46,519 bases of DNA, from positions 1 to 46,519 of the forward strand of contig JAISWB010000032.1 of the NCBI GenBank assembly GCA_031271265.1. Direction: 5' to 3'. Both the position numbers and the translations under genes were made by a program. Each line of letters starts with the position of its first letter. The first letter of the stretch is position 1. The stretch comes from Desulfovibrio sp. (lineage in GTDB: Bacteria > Desulfobacterota > Desulfovibrionia > Desulfovibrionales > Desulfovibrionaceae). Of this stretch, positions 17,227 through 25,043 are shown one piece after another. The notes beneath the pieces are model-generated. The model saw nothing but the letters and a program-made list of their open reading frames with translations. It did not search any database and had not been told where the DNA came from.

Positions 17227-17898
17227 ATGATTATGGAAAAGGAAAACAGCGCGGCGGCGCGGCGCGCCGCGGCAATGCTCGACGTATTGCGGACCCGCAT
17301 CCCCGAGGCCGGAGGTCTGCTCAAGGCTTCCAATCCCTGGGAATTGCTGGTCGCGGTTATCTTGTCCGCGCAGAGTACGGACGAACGGGTGAACAGCGTA
17401 ACGCCCGCGCTGTTCGCCGGTCTGCCCACCCCGGAGGCGACGATGCGGGCAACGCAGGAGGAGGTGGAGGAACTGATCCGCACGGTCGGCCTGTACCGCA
17501 ACAAGGCCGCCGCCCTTATCGGCGCGGCGCGGCGTATCGTCGACGTCTACGGCGGGGAGGTTCCGGACTCTCTCGACGCGCTGCTCACGTTGCCCGGCGT
17601 CGGCCGCAAGACGGCCAACGTGGTGCTCTTCGGCGCGTTCGGCCGCAACGAGGGGCTTGCGGTGGACACGCATGTGGGGCGCATCGCCTTTCGCCTCGGC
17701 CTTTGCGACTCGCGCGACCCGCTTCGCGCGGAAAAAAGCCTGACGACCTTGTTTCCGCGCGAAGAGTGGGGCAACGTCAATCACCGCATGGTGCGCTTCG
17801 GGCGCGAAGTCTGCAAGGCCCGGAACCCCCTCTGCCTGTCCTGCGGGGCGGCGTCCTTCTGTCCGAAACACGGCGTCGGACTTGAACGGCGGCGCTGA
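17227..17898 (+). CDS. nth: endonuclease III
   Basis: This base-excision-repair glycosylase/AP lyase acts on oxidised pyrimidines. The helix-hairpin-helix LPGVGRKTANVVL carries the catalytic Lys, and VDTHVGR supplies the catalytic Asp. The C-terminal [4Fe-4S] motif C-x6-C-x2-C-x5-C is intact (CKARNPLC onward). The chosen ATG at 17227 (Met-Ile-Met; 17233 also possible) gives 223 residues, normal length. The frame upstream, to 17092, runs through the 34-bp repeats and is unlikely to be coding. Confidence 0.94.
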   Translation: MIMEKENSAAARRAAAMLDVLRTRIPEAGGLLKASNPWELLVAVILSAQSTDERVNSVTPALFAGLPTPEATMRATQEEVEELIRTVGLYRNKAAALIGAARRIVDVYGGEVPDSLDALLTLPGVGRKTANVVLFGAFGRNEGLAVDTHVGRIAFRLGLCDSRDPLRAEKSLTTLFPREEWGNVNHRMVRFGREVCKARNPLCLSCGAASFCPKHGVGLERRR

Positions 17899-17953
17899 TA
17901 AAAATCCGTTCCGCGGCCTTGCGCCCGCTCCTGCCGACGCGGGAAGGCCGCGG

Positions 17954-18110
17954 CGCTTCCCCGGCAAACTTTCAATACAGTCGCGTTCAGGGGCGCACCG
18001 CGGACAACGCGGGTCTCAGCGCTTCCCCGGCAAACTTTCAATATAGTCGCTTTCAAGGGCGCACCGCGGACAACGCGGGTCTCAGCGCTTCCCCGGCAAA
18101 CTTTCAATAT
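17954..18110 (-). repeat. 66-bp tandem repeat of the cytochrome c 3' end
   Basis: The block CGCTTCCCCGGCAAACTTTC (plus reading) starts at 17954, 18020 and 18086, a strict 66-bp period. The copy at 18086 is the authentic end of the cytochrome gene, whose stop is at 18082-18084. The other two lie downstream of the stop. Differences are few and mostly transitions. Confidence 0.92.
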
Positions 18111-18402
18111 AGCCGCTGACGGCGCGCATACCCGCGTCGTCCAGTTTCCGGGTTACGTTGCGCATGATTTTTTTCAGTTTGCCGCCCCCGCTGCCTTCGG
18201 CATAACCGCGCAATTTCGCATAAACAGCCTCCGAGCTTTGCCCGGCCGGAGGGGCTGCGCCGCCGGCGGCTTTCCCGCCGTCCTTGGAGTGACAGCCGGC
18301 GCAGTGCTCAAGATACAGCGCCTTTCCGTCGCCCGCCGCCCGGGCCGCGGATGCGACTGCAAAGCATGTCGCGGCTACAATGATAATAATGCTGCTTTTC
18401 AT
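18082..18402 (-). CDS. small periplasmic mono-haem cytochrome c
   Basis: This 106-residue protein has a cleavable signal peptide (about residues 1-23, ending AARA) and one haem c site, CAGCH (about residues 34-38). Candidate axial Met residues lie in KIMRNVT and GMRAV. It fits the class I cytochrome c553-like electron carriers that serve periplasmic hydrogenases or dehydrogenases. The ATG at 18402 has AAGGA seven bases upstream; the longer upstream frame lacks a signal and is rejected. The partner enzyme is unknown, although an [FeFe] hydrogenase with an exported-type small subunit lies 26 kb away. Confidence 0.88.
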   Translation of the reverse strand: MKSSIIIIVAATCFAVASAARAAGDGKALYLEHCAGCHSKDGGKAAGGAAPPAGQSSEAVYAKLRGYAEGSGGGKLKKIMRNVTRKLDDAGMRAVSGYIESLPGKR

Positions 18403-18444
18403 CAGAAATTCCTTATGCCGATACTCCTGCGCCTTCCGTCTGCT

Positions 18445-18516
18445 GTAGTGCGGTATGCCGGCAACGTATACCGGAAACGCAGACTTGCATTGCCGTAGTG
18501 CAGTATGCCGGTAACG
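18445..18516 (+). repeat. 22-bp direct repeat in the cytochrome/permease divergent interval
   Basis: GTAGTGCGGTATGCCGGCAA-type sequence occurs at 18445-18466 and 18495-18516 (50 bp apart) with two differences. The interval 18403-18831 between the divergent cytochrome and permease genes has no credible gene. The repeats could be operator half-sites or another local duplication. Confidence 0.55.
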
Positions 18517-18831
18517 CGGACTTCCGTCAATGCGCGACACGCCGTGTGCCGGGAAAAGCGCCCGCCGGCAAAGCGCTTCTTTTCCAAGGACCCGGCGAAA
18601 TCTTTCCCGCACCCGCTTGCCTTCTACTCTCGCGTGTGCTATGTGCAGGCAGACCGGCATCGACATTCGGAATCGGAATCGGAACGGTTCAGGGACCAGG
18701 TAAGGATCGGAGAGCAGCGGACGGGACGGAGCGCTCCCGAAGCCCGTAAGCCGCGCGTGATCGGAACGACGCCTGCGCTGTGCCCCCTGGGGAACGCCCG
18801 GCGTACACTTTTACCACGAGAGGGTTTGCTT

Positions 18832-20151
18832 ATGAAAGCTTTGGTCAGGTTTTTCGTCAACGTCATGCAGAAGTATCTGCCGGACGCTTTCCTGTTTGCC
18901 GTCATACTCACGTTTGCGGCGTTTCTGGCGGCATGGGCTCTCACGGAAAAAAGTTTTATCGAGGTCATCAACAGTTGGGGCAACGGGCTCTGGGGCATTC
19001 TGGGCTTCGCCATGCAGATGATCCTGATCGTGGTCACGGGGCATACCATGGCCAGCAGCCGCCCGGTCAAGCGCCTGCTCTCCGCGCTGGCCTCCATACC
19101 CAAGGACAATGCCGGGGCCGCCATGCTCTGTACCTTTGTCGCGGGCATTGCCAGCTTCATCAACTGGGGCTTCGGGCTCATCGTAGCGGCCCTGCTCGCG
19201 CGCGAACTGGCGCGCAAAGTAAAGCACATGGACTATGCCTTTGTGGTGGCCGCGGGATACGGAGGCTTCATTATCTGGCACGCGGGCCTTTCCGGCTCCA
19301 TTCCGCTGGCCGTCGCCACCAAGGGGCACATGGCGGAAAAACTGATCGGCGTCATCCCGACCACGGATACCATGTTCTCCGCGCCCAACCTGATTATCAC
19401 GGCGGTCATCATATGCAGTCTGCCCCTGCTGATGAAATTGATCGCGCCTTCCAAAGACGAAATCCGCCCTGTGGACCCGGCGTTGCTGCTTGAGCCGGTG
19501 GAGCCGGAAGAACCCAAGGTGAAGACCCCGGCGCAAAAACTGGAATATTCGCGCATCATCACCCTGCTTCTGGGAGTTATGGGCGTCGTCTATCTGGTGC
19601 GCTATTTCTACGTCAACGGGGCGCTGAACCTTTCCCTGAACATCGTGATTTTCGTCTTCATGTGGCTGGGCATCATCATGCACGGCACGCCCATCGCCTA
19701 TGTGCGCGCGGTCAATGAAGCCATCAAGGGCGGGGCCGGCATTGCCGTGCAGTTCCCCCTGTACGGCGGCATCCAGGGCATCATGGTCGGTACGGGCCTG
19801 GGCGTGATGATCGTCAACGTCTTTGTTTCCCTGGCAACGGAGCACACCTTTCCGTTCTTCACCTACGTCGCCAGCGGCATACTCAACTTTTTCGTGCCGT
19901 CGGGCGGCGGCCACTGGGTGGTCATGGGCCAGATCTGCATGGATGCGGCGCTCAAACTGGGTTCGGCCCCGGCCAAGGTGGCCATGGCCATTTCCTACGG
20001 CGACCAGTGGACGAACATGGTGCAGCCTTTCTGGGCCTTGCCCCTGCTCGGCATAGCCAGACTCGGTCCCAAGGACATCATGGGCTACACCACCATGGTT
20101 ATGCTCTGGGCAGGCGTCATCATGGGCGTAGGCTTGCTCGTGCCCTGGTAA
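18832..20151 (+). CDS. AtoE-like short-chain fatty acid permease
   Basis: This 439-residue polytopic inner-membrane protein has about ten or more hydrophobic helices and belongs, by overall pattern, to the AtoE short-chain fatty acid transporter family, which moves butyrate or acetoacetate-type acids. Characteristic stretches are SFINWGFGLIVAALLARE, GYGGFIIWHAGLSGSIPLAVA, and near the end FFVPSGGGHWVVMGQ and GDQWTNMVQPFWALPLLG. The ATG at 18832 follows GAGAGGG; the earlier frame from 18505 is not coding-like. It is monocistronic with a strong terminator. With PhaEC in the same window, import of short acids for storage is a plausible but unproven link. Confidence 0.88.
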   Translation: MKALVRFFVNVMQKYLPDAFLFAVILTFAAFLAAWALTEKSFIEVINSWGNGLWGILGFAMQMILIVVTGHTMASSRPVKRLLSALASIPKDNAGAAMLCTFVAGIASFINWGFGLIVAALLARELARKVKHMDYAFVVAAGYGGFIIWHAGLSGSIPLAVATKGHMAEKLIGVIPTTDTMFSAPNLIITAVIICSLPLLMKLIAPSKDEIRPVDPALLLEPVEPEEPKVKTPAQKLEYSRIITLLLGVMGVVYLVRYFYVNGALNLSLNIVIFVFMWLGIIMHGTPIAYVRAVNEAIKGGAGIAVQFPLYGGIQGIMVGTGLGVMIVNVFVSLATEHTFPFFTYVASGILNFFVPSGGGHWVVMGQICMDAALKLGSAPAKVAMAISYGDQWTNMVQPFWALPLLGIARLGPKDIMGYTTMVMLWAGVIMGVGLLVPW

Positions 20152-20179
20152 CGGCCGTCTTCGGGACGACAACGACAAC

Positions 20180-20213
20180 AAAACGCGGGGCCGGTTATCC
20201 GGTCCCGCGTTTT
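20180..20213 (+). terminator. intrinsic terminator of the permease gene
   Basis: A 15-bp stem with one G-T wobble (20180-20194 with 20199-20213) and a TTAT loop lies 28 bases after the stop. The stem's 3' arm ends CGCGTTTT. Confidence 0.85.
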
Positions 20214-20745
20214 CGGTTGCGGCATATCCCGGCAAAGGACAAGGAGGCAACGCGTGACCGAGACGAAGCTGCCGGCCTTTCGGGACAGGTTCTTATCAAT
20301 AACCTGCCCCTGAAGACGAGCCCGCGGGAAGGGCTCGTCCTTCAGGAGAAGCTTGCCTACTTGGGAGGTTCCCGCTTCGGACTTGGCCCGTTATGCTTGA
20401 GCCGGTTACCTGTGGTTGTTTCGCCGACTCGTAGACGGTGCCCTGCTACGCATTTTTCCCTGCCGGCGGAATGAAGCGCAGATCATTCCCGCAGGAGAAC
20501 GGTTGCCTACTTGAGAGGAGTTCTTTTTCGGACTTGGCCCGTTGCACTGTAGGCAAGCTACGAATTCACCTTGCCTGCCTGTAGACGGTGCCCTGCTACC
20601 AATTTCCCACCTTCCGACGCTGTCGCGCTTTTGCCCTGCTCTCGCACGGGCGCCGTTTTGTTTCACTATCCGGCGGTCCCGGACACGCGGAACCGGTAAA
20701 CCCCCGCTCACGCGGGAAGCGATTTTTTCGTTTCCCCTGCGTCAA
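20214..20745. repeat. non-coding stretch with a 150-bp diverged tandem duplication and hairpins
   Basis: Shared blocks recur at a constant 150-bp offset: CAGGAGAA (20343 and 20493), TTGCCTACTTG (20353 and 20503), CGGACTTGGCCCGTT (near 20378 and 20529) and GTAGACGGTGCCCTGCTAC (20431 and 20581). A strong hairpin, CTGAAGACGAGCCC with GGGCTCGTCCTTCAG, spans 20310-20345, and a smaller one, CAGGTT with AACCTG, lies near 20286-20306. No credible reading frame is present. The layout could be a decayed mobile-element end or a duplicated small RNA; I cannot identify it. Confidence 0.6.
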
Positions 20746-20778
20746 CCGCATCCGGCAGGAGGAGACTGCCGGATGCGG
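20746..20778. repeat. REP-like perfect palindrome, copy 1
   Basis: CCGCATCCGGCAG (20746-20758) pairs perfectly with CTGCCGGATGCGG (20766-20778) around a 7-nt loop. Related copies occur at 21003-21035 and 38315-38349, all outside confident coding sequence. This matches the layout of repetitive extragenic palindromes. Confidence 0.8.
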
Positions 20779-21002
20779 CGCCCTCGGGGGTGCGTTGCCC
20801 GCACGGACCCGTCGGGTTTGCAGCACCGCGCGGCAAGAGCCGGACGGGTGCTCGTGCCGTGAGATTGCCGCGGACGTGTGGTGTCTTCGCCGCGCGGCAA
20901 TCAATCGGTGTTGCAATATACTGCTTCATCGTAATATTCCATGCTCAGGTTCAATTCCTGCACGGTTGTGCAGGAGCGTTTCCCCGGTCCGCTGCGGATG
21001 AA

Positions 21003-21035
21003 CCGCATCCGACAGGGGGAGACTGCCGGATGCGG
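21003..21035. repeat. REP-like palindrome, copy 2
   Basis: CCGCATCCGACAG pairs with CTGCCGGATGCGG with one mismatch around a GGGGAGA-type loop. It lies 145 bases downstream of the chemoreceptor stop codon. Confidence 0.75.
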
Positions 21036-21179
21036 CGGCCCGCGGAGGTGCGTTATCCGCATTTCCCTCTGCGGGCCGGCAGCACCGCTCGACAAGAGGA
21101 GCACTACATCTCCTGCCGCGCGATTGTCGCACCCGAATGCCGCTCTCGTCCTGCGACAATAACGCGGTGCTGCAAGACC

Positions 21180-23594
21180 TTATTGCTTCAACTGATCCAT
21201 AACCCTGTTCAATTCCTGCGCCGTTTGCGACAATTCCTGAACTGCGGCGGAGGCCTGCATCATGCCGTTCGACGTTTCGTTGACGATACGGTTGATTTCC
21301 TCAATGGACCTGCTGATTTCTTCTGAAGTCGCGCTTTGTTCTTCAGCAGCCGTGGCTATGGAAGTCACGACGGAAGAGTTGGCCGTTGCCAGTTCCACGA
21401 TTTCCTTGAGCGCTTCACCCGACGCATCGGCCAGCCCCGTGGCCTCGCCTATGCTGCTCACCGCCGAGCCGACTTCATGAATATTGGTCTTTGTCGATTG
21501 CTGGATGGCGCTGATGCTGGCGCCGACTTCCTGGGTGGCGGACATGGTTTTTTCCGCCAGCTTGCGCACTTCGTCGGCCACTACCGCGAAACCGCGCCCG
21601 GCTTCGCCGGCACGGGCCGCTTCTATGGCGGCGTTCAAGGCCAGAAGGTTGGTCTGGTCGGCAATGTCGGAGATGACGTTCATCACGCCGCCGATGCTCT
21701 CGGCCTGGGTCCCGAGTTCCTTCATATTGTCCTGCAGCGCTGTTGCCACGCTGTTGACGTTGTTGATGGCCTTGACAACCCGGTTGACGAGATCGGCCCC
21801 GTTTCCGGCCTTGTCGCGCGTCAGTCCGCTCTGTTCCGAAGCCTGGCCGGCATTGCGCGCCACTTCCAGCACCGTGGAGTTCATTTCGCTCATGGCGCCG
21901 GCTGTCTGCTCGGCGCGCGCGCGTTGGGCTTCCGCTCCCCGCGACACTTCCTCGACCTGCGCCGAGAGTTCTTCGGCTGCCGCGGCCACGCGGCTTGCGA
22001 TGCCCGACGCCTGACCCGCCACCGCAAGTATGGTGCGCCCGGTCGCTTTTATGGCCGTCAGGTCCGCGATGAGCAGCAGCACTGTCGTGACGCTGTTGTC
22101 CTTGTCCAGTATGGGCAGGGCGGAATAGGAGATATCCATTTCTCTGCCGCGCGGTTTGCAGCGCGTTTCCGCCGCGGCCGGCCGCTTTGAGTCGATGGCG
22201 TTCCGTAACGCATCGCCCGGCGTATCGGTATCCTCACGGTTGAAAAGCTGCCTGCACGCTTTGCCGACCCCGTCGGCACCCGCTATTTCCGCGGCTTGCC
22301 GGTTCAGGTACTCGGCCCTGGTCTCTTTGTTCATCATGATTACCGGTGTCGGTATATTGTCGATAATGCCGCGCAAGTTGCTCACGATAGTATTCGTTCC
22401 GTTGATCAAGGTGGCAAAGCTGCCCTTAAACCGACCAGCTTCGGCCTGACTTTGCAATCTTCCGTATTGAATATCGTAAGCCAACTTTTTATACGTATCC
22501 AAAATATCATTCAGGACATTTGGTATGGTGCGCATGGCCTCAAGCAATTTCCCTATTTCTCCTTTTTCCTTAATGAGGACTTTATATTCAAAGTCGCCTT
22601 CAGCTATAGCCTCGGCGTATGCAGAGACATTGTGCAATACGGCAAGCAGCTTGGCAATAATGAACACAGCGAAAAGCACCCCGACGAGCAGTCCGCAGGC
22701 CGAGGAGGCAAGCATGAAAACCAGGGCGCCGTTGTTGGAAGCGATAATCGCGTCTTGTGTCTCGTTTTGCCCGGCGGCGGACAATTTATTCAACGCGCCG
22801 CTGACCTCTTCAAGTTCGGTATCCCACCCGTATGCCTCCTGCAATATCGCCTCGGCACGAAGGACATTTTGCCTGTTTTTCCTGAAGGCTTCGGCAACAG
22901 CCTCGTAACGGGCCTTATATTCGGTAAAGATACGCCGGCCTTCCTCCGTGCTGAGTGCCGCGCTGAACTGATCATTGAAGACTTTTCCCTGCTCCAGAAG
23001 CTTGTCGACGGCCGCGGCGTTCGCTTCCACAGCCTGCTCGCGGAAGTCGGCGACGGCCGCTTCAAGGTTGACGAGCATGCGCCAGATATCGTTGGTCCGA
23101 CGAAGCAATTCGATATTATTCACTTTAAGCGCAAGATCGCCGACCTCGCCGAGATATTTTTCCGCGTCTTTTAAACTCGGACGAATGACCTGCCGGTAGT
23201 CTTGATACCAAGGTCCAAATATATTTCCCATCTTCTTGAGTTCTTCCACATACATCTGCAAACGCGCTGCAGCTTTATCCATCATCTTTTTTTGTTCGGG
23301 CTCGGCAATGTATTCCGAACTTGTCCGAGCCGTTTCAAATGCTTTCCGTTGAGAATCTACGGATCGTTCCATATCCGCCACATCAGACAAACGCATAAAT
23401 TTTTCCAAATAGTAAGCAGATCCGTTTATTCCTACCAGTATATCGCTGGTATCTACATTGACTCGCGCAACGCGAGCGTAGTCAAGAAACAATGTTGACG
23501 CTTTGTTCAGCGCGGTGTAGCTGATGACCGACACAATCGCCAGGATGATGATCATGGCGACAAATCCGGAAATAATTCTAATCTTGGTACTCAT
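21180..23594 (-). CDS. methyl-accepting chemotaxis protein with PAS domain
   Basis: Parts of this 804-residue transmembrane chemoreceptor: first membrane helix (about residues 8-28), a large helical periplasmic sensor (about 30-285, four-helix-bundle type), second helix (about 288-315), a HAMP-like segment, a PAS domain (about 400-515, starting [12 protein letters not shown]) and a full MCP signalling hairpin (about 530-804). The CheA/CheW-binding tip reads [20 protein letters not shown]. There is no C-terminal CheR-binding pentapeptide. The ATG at 23594 has AAGGAGT upstream; the longer frame is not supported. It lies beyond pta and a truncated receptor at the distal end of the hydrogenase island. 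The PAS domain could sense redox or energy state. Confidence 0.93.
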   Translation of the reverse strand: MSTKIRIISGFVAMIIILAIVSVISYTALNKASTLFLDYARVARVNVDTSDILVGINGSAYYLEKFMRLSDVADMERSVDSQRKAFETARTSSEYIAEPEQKKMMDKAAARLQMYVEELKKMGNIFGPWYQDYRQVIRPSLKDAEKYLGEVGDLALKVNNIELLRRTNDIWRMLVNLEAAVADFREQAVEANAAAVDKLLEQGKVFNDQFSAALSTEEGRRIFTEYKARYEAVAEAFRKNRQNVLRAEAILQEAYGWDTELEEVSGALNKLSAAGQNETQDAIIASNNGALVFMLASSACGLLVGVLFAVFIIAKLLAVLHNVSAYAEAIAEGDFEYKVLIKEKGEIGKLLEAMRTIPNVLNDILDTYKKLAYDIQYGRLQSQAEAGRFKGSFATLINGTNTIVSNLRGIIDNIPTPVIMMNKETRAEYLNRQAAEIAGADGVGKACRQLFNREDTDTPGDALRNAIDSKRPAAAETRCKPRGREMDISYSALPILDKDNSVTTVLLLIADLTAIKATGRTILAVAGQASGIASRVAAAAEELSAQVEEVSRGAEAQRARAEQTAGAMSEMNSTVLEVARNAGQASEQSGLTRDKAGNGADLVNRVVKAINNVNSVATALQDNMKELGTQAESIGGVMNVISDIADQTNLLALNAAIEAARAGEAGRGFAVVADEVRKLAEKTMSATQEVGASISAIQQSTKTNIHEVGSAVSSIGEATGLADASGEALKEIVELATANSSVVTSIATAAEEQSATSEEISRSIEEINRIVNETSNGMMQASAAVQELSQTAQELNRVMDQLKQ

Positions 23595-23662
23595 CGTTCT
23601 TACTCCTTGTCGCAGTTGAAGATATAATGCTGTGACGCATTTATTCACTGCGGTCTACGGGT

Positions 23663-25009
23663 TTATTCTTGTTTGAGGTTTACGACACCTGGGAAATACT
23701 GTGAATATATCCGGTTTCCACCGTGAAACTCTTCTTGTATAGGCTTGAATGTATTATTTTGCAACTGTTCCATGACCCCGTTCAGGTCCTGCGCCATGCG
23801 CGACAATTCCCGCACCGCGATGGAGGACTGCGCCGTACTGTGCGCGGTTTCGTTGACGATACGGCCTATTGTTTCATTTGCCCCCGCAAACCCGGTAATT
23901 TCCTTCAGCGTCTCCGCGTCCCGCGCGGACTGCTCAATACGGCCGGACAGGTCTTCCACGGCTGCCGCCAGACGGCCGGCAATGTCCAAAGCATGCGCGG
24001 CCGCGTTCCGCACAGCGCGCTGCTGCGCCCTGATCGGCGCGAGGTCGGCGGTAAGCCGCACGGCTGTTGCATCTACTTCGGCGTTGCTCAGACTGGAGAT
24101 GACCCCGGCCGTCATGCCTCCCAAAAGAAATATCACAGATCCGAATATACACCCGGCAATAATAAACGAATAGATAACCGTCCTCTGTGAATTCATGAGT
24201 TCTGCTCTTGATTGCCCGATAAAAAACATACCTGCCCTTTTCCCGCTCATATCTTCCCAAGGCCAGTAAATAGTATCATATTCCATACCGGCAATTTTAT
24301 TTCTTGTAATCAATGTTTCACCTTCATTCATGACTTTATTATATATGTATTCATTCTCCAGGCGCGTACCGACAAGGGGAATGCCGTCACGCATGACCGT
24401 TGTTGTATAACGTACATCATCGAGAAATATTGTGCATTCCACGCCCAAGGTTTTTTTGATGGAATCCACAAACGCACCGGGAGTGAGCTTCAATCCGATG
24501 ACGGCAGCCCCTACCGGCTGTCCGTCGAGGAGCAGGGGGGTCGCGGCGGCGAGTACGATTGCGGATCTGCAGTCCGTATCCATGCCGAAGACAGCCTTGC
24601 CTTCCTTCAGAGGAAGCGCCGCGCTTACCCGGTCGAAACCCGGTTTGTCTCCTGCGTTTTCGGTGTGACCTCTTGCAAGTACGGTGGTATCAGCGTCAAT
24701 TATTGTTACCAGGTTGATTCCTTCAAGAGCGTTTACCCGCTGCGCATAAGCTTTGATAAAGGGTATATCTTTTTCCGCAATCGCCACGGCCAAAGCTTTG
24801 TCGGCAGCGATCGCCCGCCCGACGGCGCTGTACACGGCTGTTTTTTCGTCGAGAAAACGCCGCGTTGCTTTTGATGCTGTTGATAATGCGGCTTGCGCAG
24901 TTTCGTCGCCGTAGCTTGTCAGGACATTGTTCCCGATAACACAATAGGCAATTACCAGGGTAAGAATTATGCCTCCTATAAGCAGCAGGAGCATTCTGTA
25001 TATTTTCAT
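23663..25009 (-). CDS. truncated chemoreceptor: Cache sensor with most of the MCP hairpin missing
   Basis: This 448-residue protein has an N-terminal helix (about residues 6-26), a periplasmic double-Cache-like sensor (about 30-265, with INLVTIIDADTTVLARGHT and GAAVIGLKL), a second helix (about 273-300) and a cytoplasmic part of only about 150 residues. The latter holds Ala-rich helices and a stretch, NETIGRIVNETAHSTAQSSI, that matches the distal methylation helix of MCPs, but the conserved tip ([15 protein letters not shown] in its neighbour) is absent. It therefore probably cannot bind CheA/CheW in the usual way. It ends 68 bp before the start of the complete MCP. It looks like an internally deleted MCP that kept its frame. 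Confidence 0.8.
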   Translation of the reverse strand: MKIYRMLLLLIGGIILTLVIAYCVIGNNVLTSYGDETAQAALSTASKATRRFLDEKTAVYSAVGRAIAADKALAVAIAEKDIPFIKAYAQRVNALEGINLVTIIDADTTVLARGHTENAGDKPGFDRVSAALPLKEGKAVFGMDTDCRSAIVLAAATPLLLDGQPVGAAVIGLKLTPGAFVDSIKKTLGVECTIFLDDVRYTTTVMRDGIPLVGTRLENEYIYNKVMNEGETLITRNKIAGMEYDTIYWPWEDMSGKRAGMFFIGQSRAELMNSQRTVIYSFIIAGCIFGSVIFLLGGMTAGVISSLSNAEVDATAVRLTADLAPIRAQQRAVRNAAAHALDIAGRLAAAVEDLSGRIEQSARDAETLKEITGFAGANETIGRIVNETAHSTAQSSIAVRELSRMAQDLNGVMEQLQNNTFKPIQEEFHGGNRIYSQYFPGVVNLKQE

Positions 25010-25043
25010 AAAACCGCCTGAGGATTTCGATAAACAGTTGTCG

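Larger units (their letters stand above)
20746..21259 (-). repeat. diverged duplication of the MCP 3' end with its flanking palindrome
   Basis: A unit of about 257 bp appears twice, starting with the palindromes at 20746 and 21003. Each copy continues with a GGTGCGTT block, a GCAGCACCGC block, a TGCTTCA block and GTTCAATTCCTGC (20949 and 21207). In the second copy the last part is the true 3' end of the chemoreceptor gene, encoding TAQELNRVM. In the first, the same strand still reads TVQELNLSM before diverging, so it is a decayed copy of the gene tail. No intact gene is seen between 20214 and 21179. Confidence 0.7.

Noticed and set aside
17781..18107. 108-residue repetitive minus-strand frame over the 66-bp repeats
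   Set aside because: Its repeats reflect the DNA tandem array read in another frame; it overlaps nth and has no start signal.
20941..20970. tRNA-like T-loop sequence GGTTCAATTCCTGC
   Set aside because: It is part of the duplicated MCP coding end (antisense of a Gln-Glu-Leu-Asn stretch); no acceptor or anticodon stems surround it.
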